Assembly (NCBI RefSeq): GCF_022179525.1
Contig: NZ_BPQX01000033.1
Location: forward strand, 62,001 to 126,000
Reading direction: 5' to 3'
Source: Methylobacterium persicinum
Lineage (GTDB): Bacteria > Pseudomonadota > Alphaproteobacteria > Rhizobiales > Beijerinckiaceae
Length of the DNA: 64,000 bases
Position 1 is the first letter of the stretch. Each line of letters opens with the position of its first letter. Positions 35,613 to 46,066 of this stretch are shown here, piece by piece. Position numbers and translations under genes: made by a program. The notes under the pieces are model-generated. The model was not told the origin of the DNA and did not search any database. It saw only the letters and a list, made by a program, of their open reading frames with translations.

Positions 35613-37094
35613 TCAGCTGCGGGTGGCGAAGCAGCTGAAGCCGCTGCGCTTGAGCGCGAGGCAGGCATCCTGCGCCGAATCCTGCTCGGAGAAGCCCGAG
35701 AAGCGGGCGCGGTAGAGGGTGGCGCCGCCGTGCTCGACCTTCACCGTGTAGGGGGCGGCCTTGGCGAGGCTGCCGCCGACCTTGGCGCGGGCCTGGGACA
35801 GCATCGAGCGAGCCTTGTCCTCGTCGTCCATGGCGCCGAGTTGGATTACCCAGGCCGAGGGCGTCACCTTCGACCCGGCGAGGGGCTTGGGCGGATCGTC
35901 CCGCTCGTTGGAGCCGACCCGGGCGATGATCTTGCCGCTGCCGGGGAAGGACGGCGACGACGCCTGCGGAGCATAGGCCTGGGCGGCCTTCGGGAGGGTC
36001 GGGGCGGCGGAGACACGGCCGGCGCCGGGGGTCGTCGTGCGCGAAGGCGAGATATCGAGGGGCTCGCCCGTCGAACTCGTGGTCTCGACGTCCTCGTCGT
36101 CGGCGGAAGCGACCTGCGTCTGCGTCCGGGACACCGCGTCAGCCACGACGGCGGGGCGGGCGCGCTCGGCCACCTCGACCACCGGCGCGGCGGTGCGGGC
36201 TCCGGCATAGGCGCGCGGCAGGTTGCTGCGCACGAGTTCGGCCATGATGTGGTCACGGCTGGCACCAGACCGGCCGCCGAGGACGATCGCCACGATCTGG
36301 TGCCCGTCGGACTTCGCCGCAGTCATCAGGTTGAAGCCCGAGTCGCGGGTGTAGCCGGTCTTGATACCGTCCACGCCCTCGACGTTGCCGAGGAGGTGGT
36401 TGTGGTTGCCGATGACCCGGCCGCGGAAGGCAAAGGACCGGGTCTGGAAGTAGCGGTAGTAGCGCGGGAAGCGGTCCTGGATCGCCCGGGCGAGGATCGT
36501 GAGATCGTGGGCGGTGGTGAGCTGCTCAGGGTCGGGCAGGCCGGAGGCGTTGGCGTAATGGGTCCGGCTCATGCCCAGGGCATGGGCCTTGGCGGTCATC
36601 ATCTGGGCGAAACGCTCCTCGGAGCCGCCGATGTTCTCCCCGATGGCGCAGGCCACGTCGTTGGCCGACTTCGTCACGATCGCCTTGATCGCGTCCTCGA
36701 CGGTGATCGTCTGGCCGGGACGGAGGCCGAGCTTCGACGGGGCCTGCGCGGCGGCGTGGGCGGAAATCGAGAGTTCGGAATCGAGGGCGAACTTACCGCG
36801 CTCCATCTGCTCGAAGAGCATGTAGAGCGTCATCACCTTCGTGATCGACGCGGGATGCCGCAGGGCATCCTCGTTCACGGCGTGGAGGGTCTTGCCCGTC
36901 TTGGCGTCGACGACCATCGCCGCGTACGGGGGATTGTAGCCGCCCCCCGTCGCGTGGCGGGCATGGGCCGCATGCCGATGATGGCGCCCGCGCCGGGCAT
37001 CGGCCGGAGACGTCAGTGCCGTGAAAACCGCTACCGCAGCGAGCGCAGCCGGGACCGCGCGAGCCGTCCGACCGGGTACTACAACCATACGCAT
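35613..37094 (-). CDS. D-alanyl-D-alanine carboxypeptidase (PBP5/6 type) with SPOR domain
   Basis: A 493-residue peptidase S11 family enzyme that trims pentapeptides in peptidoglycan. After a signal sequence (A-V-P-A-A-L-A-A-V-A-V-F) and a His/Arg-rich linker comes the transpeptidase fold: S-I-T-K (SxxK serine), S-A-N, and K-T-G in G-I-K-T-G-Y-T. A disordered Ser/Thr/Pro linker leads to a C-terminal SPOR domain (W-V-I-Q-L-G-A-M), which should direct it to septal glycan. The ATG at 37094 is preferred to 37187 because sequence before it has no signal-peptide character; 37088 is also possible. Confidence 0.93.
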   Translation of the reverse strand: MRMVVVPGRTARAVPAALAAVAVFTALTSPADARRGRHHRHAAHARHATGGGYNPPYAAMVVDAKTGKTLHAVNEDALRHPASITKVMTLYMLFEQMERGKFALDSELSISAHAAAQAPSKLGLRPGQTITVEDAIKAIVTKSANDVACAIGENIGGSEERFAQMMTAKAHALGMSRTHYANASGLPDPEQLTTAHDLTILARAIQDRFPRYYRYFQTRSFAFRGRVIGNHNHLLGNVEGVDGIKTGYTRDSGFNLMTAAKSDGHQIVAIVLGGRSGASRDHIMAELVRSNLPRAYAGARTAAPVVEVAERARPAVVADAVSRTQTQVASADDEDVETTSSTGEPLDISPSRTTTPGAGRVSAAPTLPKAAQAYAPQASSPSFPGSGKIIARVGSNERDDPPKPLAGSKVTPSAWVIQLGAMDDEDKARSMLSQARAKVGGSLAKAAPYTVKVEHGGATLYRARFSGFSEQDSAQDACLALKRSGFSCFATRS

Positions 37095-37688
37095 GCGCCC
37101 GAACGCCCTTGCCGTGCCGGTTCCGCACCGGCCCCCGCCCCCTTGAGGACGCCCGCCGTCGTGGTGCGCCCGCATCCCCAGAACCATGCGGCGGTGCGGT
37201 TACGGGCCGGTTAATCGGATCGGTCTCCGATGCATTTCGCTCAACTCTCAGGAGTGCTTGACGCTGGCCGACGCGGCGCGGAAACTCACAACTCGCCGGA
37301 TGCCCACGAACACCGGCGGGTCCGCAAAGACCCTTTGAAGGAGGCGCACGATGCAGCAGCCCCTTGCTTCTCCGCTGGCCGGCGTCTCCTGGATGCATGC
37401 CCCTCCGGCCCGGCATCCCGCGCGCCGTCACACCCCGTGAGAGCGGGTTTGCCGCCGATCGTGCGGGATCGTCGCACCGGCGTGCTTCGCCGCACGGAAA
37501 CGGGCTGCCTCACCGGGTTCGGCGCCCTATCTGCGGACACGAGCGCGCAGGCGTCTGGCGAAGTCGGCTCACGGTCTGTAGATTGCCTACAGAGCGACGA
37601 AGGTTCGGTGGGACATCGCCGATTCCACCGATCGCCGGCGAGCGTCGGGGGATGGCCTGCCCTGCCACAAGGGATCGGTTCGACGGAT
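37095..37688. other. Divergent spacer between carboxypeptidase and clpS
   Basis: About 590 bp. A frame in line with clpS runs through most of it but shows no family resemblance and is rich in His/Arg/Ser, so I treat it as non-coding. It includes a 7-bp inverted repeat at 37575-37593 and a one-mismatch CtrA-like site near 37200. No clear sigma-70 promoter seen. Confidence 0.55.
37575..37593. promoter_or_regulatory. Inverted repeat upstream of clpS
   Basis: TCTGTAG-attgc-CTACAGA is a perfect 7-bp inverted repeat with a 5-nt centre, 95 bp before the clpS start. It could be an operator or a small RNA hairpin. Confidence 0.4.
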
Positions 37689-38075
37689 ATGACACGGGTC
37701 CCGATGATGGGAACGGAGCACTTGCTGACGAAGTTCAGGGAAACCGCCTCGGGTTCGAGGGAGCCCGGCGGCGATGACCGCTCGAACACGGCGATCATCA
37801 CACGCACGAAGCCGCGCACGAAGCGGCCGAGTCTTTACCGCGTCCTGCTTCTGAACGACGATTACACGCCGATGGAATTCGTCGTGCTCGTCGTGGAGCG
37901 GTTCTTTAACAAGAGCCACGAGGACGCGTACCGGATCATGATGCACGTTCATCAGAACGGCGTCGGTGAATGCGGGGTGTTTACCTATGAGGTCGCGGAG
38001 ACCAAGGTGACGCAGGTCATGGACTTTGCCCGCAAGCACCAACATCCTCTGCAGTGCGTTATGGAAAAGAAATAG
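37689..38075 (+). CDS. clpS: ATP-dependent Clp protease adaptor ClpS
   Basis: ClpS delivers N-degron proteins to ClpAP. The conserved core begins with [17 protein letters not shown], and the N-degron pocket motif N-D-D-x-T-P is intact. [13 protein letters not shown] and the C-terminal H-P-L-Q-C-V-M-E also fit. The start at 37689 gives 128 residues with a flexible N-terminal arm, similar to other alphaproteobacterial ClpS1 proteins. Starts at 37704 or 37707 are equally possible. clpA follows by 37 bp. Confidence 0.93.
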   Translation: MTRVPMMGTEHLLTKFRETASGSREPGGDDRSNTAIITRTKPRTKRPSLYRVLLLNDDYTPMEFVVLVVERFFNKSHEDAYRIMMHVHQNGVGECGVFTYEVAETKVTQVMDFARKHQHPLQCVMEKK

Positions 38076-38112
38076 GCGCCGCTCGCGGTAGGCACCAAGA
38101 CAGAGGCCCGCT

Positions 38113-40593
<2,481 letters not shown>

Positions 40594-40684
40594 TGACATG
40601 CCGGCCGGGGCACGGGCTTCCGGTCGGCGGTCACCCGGTCTATGACCGCCGCGACGCGAATGCGCCGCGGCGTGGAGGCGCCCG

Positions 40685-40957
40685 ATGACGGAAGACCTGC
40701 GGGAAGGCCCCCTCACCCCTGTGACTCAGGCGGCTCCTGCGCAAAGGCAGAAGCCGTCGAGCAAGGAATTACGCCGGCAACGCCGCCGCCGCCGTCGCCG
40801 GGGCGAGGAGATCCTTGCCTGGGTCCTCGTGCCGCTGATCTGCTTCGGCCTCTACTGGAGTGTCACCGCCGGCTTCGAATTCATGGGGACGTCGCCCGGT
40901 CAGGTCTGGGACCAGCTGATGCAGGTCAAAGCGATGATGGAGAAACGGCGCGCCTGA
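40685..40957 (+). CDS. Small membrane protein with polyarginine stretch
   Basis: A 90-residue protein with an extremely basic segment ([12 protein letters not shown]) just before one membrane helix (about 43-63, I-L-A-W-V-L-V-P-L-I-C-F-G-L-Y). By the positive-inside rule the N terminus is cytoplasmic. A GGAGG ribosome site lies seven bases upstream. No family recognised. It sits between clpA and an amine oxidase gene; the spacing suggests possible cotranscription with the latter. Confidence 0.75.
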   Translation: MTEDLREGPLTPVTQAAPAQRQKPSSKELRRQRRRRRRRGEEILAWVLVPLICFGLYWSVTAGFEFMGTSPGQVWDQLMQVKAMMEKRRA

Positions 40958-41003
40958 CGCGGCTCGGCCGCGCCCGCGTCGAACGAGGCGGGAGCCGCAC
41001 CCC

Positions 41004-42299
41004 ATGATCACGCGTCGCACCGCCCTCGCCACCGGCTTGTTCGTGGCCATGCCTGCCCTTCTGCGGGCGCAGCCGGGCCCGGTGGCTATCGTCGGCGCGG
41101 GGGCAGCGGGGCTTGCGGCGGCAGAGATCCTGCGGCAGGCGCACCATCCCTTCGTGCTTCTGGAAGCGCGCGACCGGATCGGCGGACGCGCTCACACCGA
41201 CCGGTCCCTCGGCCAGGGAATTCCGTTCGACGCGGGCGCCCAGTACATCCACTGGGCTGAGCGAAATCCCTGGTCCGCCATTGCCCGGGAAACCGGTGCC
41301 ACCTACACCGATCAGGACGGTTGGGCCCGTACGCTCTTCATCGATGGTCGCCCCGCGACCGAGGCCGAGCGAGCCCATCGCCGCGCGGGTTTCACGGGGC
41401 TCGATGCCATCCTCGCCCCGAAAGGCGCCGACGCGTCCCTTGCGGCAGAGGCGAAGGTCGCGGGATCGGACGCCGAAACGGCGACGTCGGGTCTTAGCCG
41501 CCTATCCCTGGGTGAGGATCCCGACCGGGTGTCCGCCGCCGATTACGATAGGCTCTGGTCCGGCACCGATCTCTGGGTCGATGGCTATGGCGACCTCGTT
41601 GCCCGGCACTTTGCCCATCTGCCAGTCAAGTTGAACTGCCCAGTCTTATCCATCGACTGGTCGGGTCCCGGCATCCGCCTGCAGACGGAACAAGGCACCG
41701 TCGAGGCATCGGCCGCCATCGTCACCGTGCCCGTCGGACTCCTCAAGGACGGTTCCCTGGCCTTTCGGCCGAACCTGCCGGACGCATCGCGGACGGCGTT
41801 GGCAGGCCTGTCGATGGGAGCCTACACGAAGATCGCCCTGCGCCTGGATCCGGCAAAGGTGGATGCCCGGGCCTTCGGGGACGCGGTGTCCGTGGTCCGC
41901 GACGGACCGACGATCTACTTTGAGATGGGCCCCTTCGGCCATCCCATAGCCGTCGCCAATCTTGGCGGCGACCTCGCCCGGGATGTGTGCCGGACCGGGG
42001 AAGCGGCGGCCGTGGCTCTGGCGACGGAACGGTTGGGCGCCATCCTGGGCAACCATGCCGCGGGCGCGGTGACCGGCGGCCGTCTCGCCGCATGGTGGAC
42101 GGATCCCCACGCCCGCGGCTCCTATTCCATCGCGGCTCCGGGGCATGCGGATGCCCGGATCGCGCTGCGCCAGCCGGTGGGCGACCGGCTTTTCTTCGCA
42201 GGCGAGGCGCTGGCTGGCGGCGGCGCGATGACGGTGGGAGGTGCGACGCTCGACGGCGAGCGGGCGGCACGCGAAGTGCTGAAGCGGTTCCCCGCCTGA
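41004..42299 (+). CDS. FAD-dependent flavin monoamine oxidase family protein
   Basis: A 431-residue flavoprotein. A Tat-like or Sec leader (M-I-T-R-R-T-A-L-A-T-G-L-F) precedes the dinucleotide fold V-A-I-V-G-A-G-A-A-G-L-A-A, then E-A-R-D-R-I-G-G-R-A-H-T, and the C-terminal FAD contact R-L-F-F-A-G-E-A-L-A. This layout is that of amine oxidases and polyamine oxidases. The twin-Arg start followed by a hydrophobic stretch hints at export with bound FAD. The substrate is unknown. GGGAG ribosome site upstream. Confidence 0.87.
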   Translation: MITRRTALATGLFVAMPALLRAQPGPVAIVGAGAAGLAAAEILRQAHHPFVLLEARDRIGGRAHTDRSLGQGIPFDAGAQYIHWAERNPWSAIARETGATYTDQDGWARTLFIDGRPATEAERAHRRAGFTGLDAILAPKGADASLAAEAKVAGSDAETATSGLSRLSLGEDPDRVSAADYDRLWSGTDLWVDGYGDLVARHFAHLPVKLNCPVLSIDWSGPGIRLQTEQGTVEASAAIVTVPVGLLKDGSLAFRPNLPDASRTALAGLSMGAYTKIALRLDPAKVDARAFGDAVSVVRDGPTIYFEMGPFGHPIAVANLGGDLARDVCRTGEAAAVALATERLGAILGNHAAGAVTGGRLAAWWTDPHARGSYSIAAPGHADARIALRQPVGDRLFFAGEALAGGGAMTVGGATLDGERAAREVLKRFPA

Positions 42300-42397
42300 C
42301 GGCGGCCCCCCAGGTCGATCATGGAGCGAGCGCCGAGAGGGTGTGACGCATGGCTCCGACCGGACGGATCAGCAATTAGTCCTGTCTCGAACGCTCC

Positions 42398-42490
42398 CGT
42401 CTTTGCGAGCGCAGCGAAGCATTTCAGGGCAGTGGAACCTGACCGGATGTGGCGGATCCCTGGATTGCTTCGCTGCGCTCGCGACGACGG
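42398..42490. repeat. Intergenic palindromic repeat, copy 4
   Basis: Left arm cgtctttgcgagcgcagcga, right arm ccctggattgcttcgctgcg, with a loop (acctgaccggatgtggcgga) nearly identical to copy 2. It lies between the convergent amine oxidase and egtD genes. Confidence 0.82.
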
Positions 42491-42562
42491 AGTGGTCGGG
42501 GCGGCGGCCGGTCATGCCATCCGAACCTACCATACCGCCTCCCTCCACCTTGCCGAGGTGCG

Positions 42563-43522
42563 TCAGTCCCGCCGCAGAATGTGCACGCTGAACAGCGCGT
42601 CCGCGTCGGTCCACACTGTCTCGGAACGCCACCCCGCCGTAGCGGCAAGGGCGCGGAAACTGTCGAGCGTGTACTTGTAGCTGCTCTCCGTATGGATCGT
42701 CTCGCCTTCGCGGAATGGGAAGCTGTCTCCGCCAATCCGGACGCTCTGATCCTTGCACGAGACAAGATGCATCTCGATCCGCGATGCGTCGGCATTGAAG
42801 ACGGCGCGATGTCGGAAGGCCTCGAGGTCGAAGTCGCCCCCCAATTCGTGGTTGATCCTCTTCAGGAGGTTCATGTTGAAAGCCGCGGTCACCCCGGCGG
42901 CGTCGTCGTAGGCGGCTTCGAGGCGGGGCGTGTCCTTCACGAGATCGACACCGAGGACCAGAAGTGAATCGGGTCCCAGGATCTCACCAAAGCGATCGAG
43001 AAGGGTGGCGGCCTCGGCAGGCTCGAAATTACCGACCGTGGAACCGGGAAAGAAGCCGGCCCGGGGCGCCATTCCAACGGTATCCGGCAGGGCGAAGGGT
43101 CGGGTGAAGTCGGCCACCACGGGCTCGACGGCAAGGTTAGGAAAGTCCGCCCGTAGGGTCTGCGCCTGAGCGGCGAGAAAATCCCCCGACACATCGACCG
43201 GGACGTAGGCCGAAAGCTCCGGCAGGTGCCGAAGCAAACACCGCAACTTCGCCGTCGAACCGCTTCCGAACTCCACGAGGGCCACCGCCTTCGGCAGCAA
43301 CGCCGCGATCTCCGGTCCTCGCTCATCGAGGATGCCGATCTCCGTACGAGTCGGGTAGTATTCCGGCAACGCCGTGATCGCCTCGAACAGCTCCGAGCCG
43401 GCTTCGTCGTAGAAGTACTTCGGCGACAAAGTCTTTTGGGATTTCGACAATCCGGCGCGCACATCCGCCAGGAAGATCGGGTCGGCCGTGACGGCCTCGG
43501 GGAAAGTCGGCTTGACGGTCAC
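42563..43522 (-). CDS. egtD: L-histidine N(alpha)-methyltransferase EgtD
   Basis: EgtD trimethylates histidine to hercynine with SAM, the first step of ergothioneine synthesis. The 319-residue protein has the family blocks L-S-P-K-Y-F-Y-D-E-A-G-S-E-L-F, E-Y-Y-P-T-R-T-E, V-E-F-G-S-G-S-T-A-K (SAM site), F-F-P-G-S-T-V-G-N-F, and the C-terminal S-Y-K-Y. I place the start at GTG 43522 because an ideal GGAGG site lies five bases upstream; the longer frame running back through egtB is an artefact. It follows egtB by 59 bp. Confidence 0.94.
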   Translation of the reverse strand: MTVKPTFPEAVTADPIFLADVRAGLSKSQKTLSPKYFYDEAGSELFEAITALPEYYPTRTEIGILDERGPEIAALLPKAVALVEFGSGSTAKLRCLLRHLPELSAYVPVDVSGDFLAAQAQTLRADFPNLAVEPVVADFTRPFALPDTVGMAPRAGFFPGSTVGNFEPAEAATLLDRFGEILGPDSLLVLGVDLVKDTPRLEAAYDDAAGVTAAFNMNLLKRINHELGGDFDLEAFRHRAVFNADASRIEMHLVSCKDQSVRIGGDSFPFREGETIHTESSYKYTLDSFRALAATAGWRSETVWTDADALFSVHILRRD

Positions 43523-43581
43523 GGTCGCCTCCGGTTGGCGGACGAGAACGGCTATCGATGGATGGAGTTGCAGCCCGTTCG

Positions 43582-44856
43582 TCAGGACAGCGGCTCGGCG
43601 AGGCGCAGCCCGGTGAATTGCCAGCGCTGATGCGGGTAGAAGAAGTTGCGGTAGGTCGGCCGCGCATGTCCGTCCGGCGTCGCCACTGACGAACCGCGCA
43701 GGACGAATTGGTTCGACATGAACTTGCCGTTGTATTCGCCCAACGCCCCGGGCAGCGGCCTGTAGCCCGGATAGGCGAGGTAGGCGCTCCGGGTCCATTG
43801 CCAGACGAGGCCATAGGCATCGGGGAGATCCCCGTTTAGGGCGGCCACCTCCCACTCGAACTCCGTCGGAAGGACGCGCCCTGCCCAACGGGCATAGGCA
43901 TCCGCTTCGTAGTAGCTGATATGGGTGACGGGGGCGTCCGGATCGACGGGGCGCGCGCCGGCGAGACTGGACTGGTGCCAGCCGCCCTCCCCCTGCCGCC
44001 GCCAGTAGCCCGGAGCCTCCCAGCCCTGGGCCTGGGCCGCGTACCACCCGTCGGACAGCCACAGGTCCTGCCGCGCGTAGCCGCCGTCTTCCATGAAGGC
44101 GAGCCAGTCCCGGTTGCGCACCAGTGCGCGGTCGAGACGGACGGGCAGGATCAGGCAATCGTGGCGGGGCGACTCGTTATCGTAGGAGAAGCCCTCGCCG
44201 TCGTAGCCGACGGCGGCGATGCCGCGCTGCAGCGTGACCGTCCCCTTGGCATTGGACGCCGCGGGCATGCGCCACCCGGCATCGTAGACGGGATCGAGGG
44301 GGTTCTGCGCGAAGGCGTGCAGGATATCGGTCCAGAGCAACTCCTGGTGCTGTTGCTCATGGAACAGGCCGATCTCAAGGATGGGCAAAATCCGGCCGAG
44401 GGCCGCCTCCGACGCCTCGGCGATCAGAGCCTCCACCGCCCGGTCGACATGGGCCCGGTACGCGGCGACCTCGGCGCAGGTCGGCCGGGTGATCAGGCCC
44501 CGTTGCGTGCGCGGCTGCCGCGGCCCCGCCGCGACGTAATAGGAATTGAAGAGGTAGTGCAGGCGCTGATCGTGGATCGCGTAGCCCGGGAGATGCTCCG
44601 CCAAAAGGAACTGCTCGAAGAACCACGTGACATGCGCCCGGTGCCACTTGGTCGGGCTCGCATCCTCCATGGACTGGATCTGCTGGTCTTCCGGCGACAG
44701 GGGTGCTGCCCTGCGCTCGGTCTCGGCGCGGACGGTACGATAGGCTTCGATCCAGGCACTGCGGTCGATGGGCCTGGCGCCAATCGACGGTGGCGGGAAG
44801 GACGGCTCGGACCTGTCGGCCCTTCGGCCTGCAGGGAATGCGGCAGTGGCAGCCAT
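43582..44856 (-). CDS. egtB: Ergothioneine synthase-type sulfoxide synthase EgtB
   Basis: EgtB is a non-heme iron enzyme that joins hercynine and a thiol donor (gamma-glutamylcysteine or cysteine) with oxygen to form the C-S sulfoxide bond. The 424 residues comprise an N-terminal DinB-like domain with the iron ligands expected at H75 (W-H-R-A-H) and in H-E-Q-Q-H-Q-E (H166, H170), and a C-terminal formylglycine-generating-type domain (Y-E-A-D-A-Y-A-R-W-A-G, then G-L-V-W-Q-W-T). GGGGGAGG precedes the ATG at 44856. Whether the thiol partner is cysteine or gamma-Glu-Cys is not readable here. Confidence 0.94.
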   Translation of the reverse strand: MAATAAFPAGRRADRSEPSFPPPSIGARPIDRSAWIEAYRTVRAETERRAAPLSPEDQQIQSMEDASPTKWHRAHVTWFFEQFLLAEHLPGYAIHDQRLHYLFNSYYVAAGPRQPRTQRGLITRPTCAEVAAYRAHVDRAVEALIAEASEAALGRILPILEIGLFHEQQHQELLWTDILHAFAQNPLDPVYDAGWRMPAASNAKGTVTLQRGIAAVGYDGEGFSYDNESPRHDCLILPVRLDRALVRNRDWLAFMEDGGYARQDLWLSDGWYAAQAQGWEAPGYWRRQGEGGWHQSSLAGARPVDPDAPVTHISYYEADAYARWAGRVLPTEFEWEVAALNGDLPDAYGLVWQWTRSAYLAYPGYRPLPGALGEYNGKFMSNQFVLRGSSVATPDGHARPTYRNFFYPHQRWQFTGLRLAEPLS

Positions 44857-45102
44857 GTCGATCCTCCCCCTCACGGCGGATCCCGGAGGTAAAAATTCTC
44901 GGCGGACAACTCGACGTGGCAGATAGGTGCGATTGCAACCGTAGCAACGGGGACGCGGCGATTGTGTTGTGCACTATCGGCCAGAGTTCGCTCAGCCATT
45001 GCGCCGTCGCCGGTGGATGAATGGGATCGTGAGCCTTTCTCTCGCCGCAGTGAGACGACTTTAACCAGCGCTCCCGATGCTCGCCGTCCGTCCGGTGGGG
45101 AA

Positions 45103-45993
45103 ATGAGCGTTTCGATGCGGATCGACCTGATGGCAGGCGCCGGTGTTTCCTTCGCCCCCATGCGGGCTGCGCCGGATCCCACGATCCTGCTGTTCGATTC
45201 CGGGCTCGGCGGACTTACCGTGCTCGATGCCGTGAGGCGGGCCCGACCGGATGCCCGCTACGTGTACGCGGCCGACGACGCTGCCTTCCCCTACGGCCGC
45301 CTCTCGGAAGCCGACCTTGTGGCGCGGGTCCTGGAGGTGATGGGGCAGCTCATCGCGACGCATCGGCCGGATCTGGTGGTGATCGCCTGCAATACGGCGT
45401 CGACCCTGGTGCTCCCCGCCCTGCGCCAGCGCTTCGCGACGCCTTTCGTCGGAGTCGTGCCCCCGATCAAGCCCGCGGCGGAGACGACCCGGTCCGGTCT
45501 GGTGACGCTCCTCGCCACCCCCGGTACCGTGGCCCGCTCCTACACCCACGACCTCATTGCGACCTATGCCGGATCGTGCCGGGTCACCCTGGTCGGCTCC
45601 CAGAAGCTCGCCACCTTCGCCGAGGCGGAGATGGCCGGAACACCCGTGGACGACGCCGCCCTGGCGGAGGAGATCGCCCCCTGTTTCGTCGAGGCGGAAG
45701 ACGGCAGGCGTACCGATGTCGTCTGTTTGTCCTGCACCCATTATCCCCTGCTTCTTCCGCGGATGAGCCGACTGGCTCCATGGCCGGTGAGTTGGATCGA
45801 TCCAGCTCCGGCGATCGCCCGGCGGGTGGTGCAGCTCGTCGGGCCGGGGCAGCATCGCAACGTCGCCGGGGAAGGCGCCGTCCTGGCGATCTTCACGGCG
45901 GGCCACGCCCTTGCGGGTCCCTTGCGCCAGAGCCTTGCCCTCCACGGGATCGGCGAAGTGAGCGTGGATGCTATGCCACCGCGCATGCAGTGA
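45103..45993 (+). CDS. murI: Glutamate racemase MurI
   Basis: MurI supplies D-glutamate for peptidoglycan. The 296-residue protein has the substrate loop F-D-S-G-L-G-G, A-F-P-Y-G, the first catalytic cysteine in I-A-C-N-T-A-S-T and the second in S-C-T-H-Y-P-L-L. Both are present, so it should be active. The frame extends back to 44962 without family similarity; the ATG at 45103 behind GGGGAA is the best start, with further ATGs at 45115 and later also possible. It diverges from egtB across a 246-bp spacer. Confidence 0.94.
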   Translation: MSVSMRIDLMAGAGVSFAPMRAAPDPTILLFDSGLGGLTVLDAVRRARPDARYVYAADDAAFPYGRLSEADLVARVLEVMGQLIATHRPDLVVIACNTASTLVLPALRQRFATPFVGVVPPIKPAAETTRSGLVTLLATPGTVARSYTHDLIATYAGSCRVTLVGSQKLATFAEAEMAGTPVDDAALAEEIAPCFVEAEDGRRTDVVCLSCTHYPLLLPRMSRLAPWPVSWIDPAPAIARRVVQLVGPGQHRNVAGEGAVLAIFTAGHALAGPLRQSLALHGIGEVSVDAMPPRMQ

Positions 45994-46012
45994 CGGTGCA
46001 CGGGTCATAATC

Positions 46013-46027
46013 TTAACCGTGTTTTAG
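46013..46027 (+). promoter_or_regulatory. Near-match CtrA box upstream of glycosylation cluster
   Basis: TTAA-N7-TTAG, one base away from the CtrA consensus, 40 bp before the start of the TPR/OGT gene. By itself this could occur by chance. Confidence 0.3.
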
Positions 46028-46066
46028 GATGGCCTCAGTCACCCTTCGCCAGTGGAGGGGCGTCAG

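Noticed and set aside
37200-37214. TTAC-N7-TTAA near the carboxypeptidase promoter as a CtrA box
   Set aside because: One mismatch, far from both genes, and no target evidence; kept only as a note.
37230-37688. In-frame N-terminal extension of clpS by about 150 residues
   Set aside because: The extra sequence is rich in Arg, His and Ser, has no family match, and ClpS proteins are about 100-130 residues.
43523-44158. Long frame joining upstream sequence to egtD
   Set aside because: It runs out of frame through egtB, which is unmistakable there, while a GTG with an ideal ribosome site marks the real egtD start.
44871-45182. A 103-codon minus-strand frame between egtB and murI
   Set aside because: It overlaps the murI start, has no ribosome site or family resemblance, and fills a spacer that must hold two promoters.
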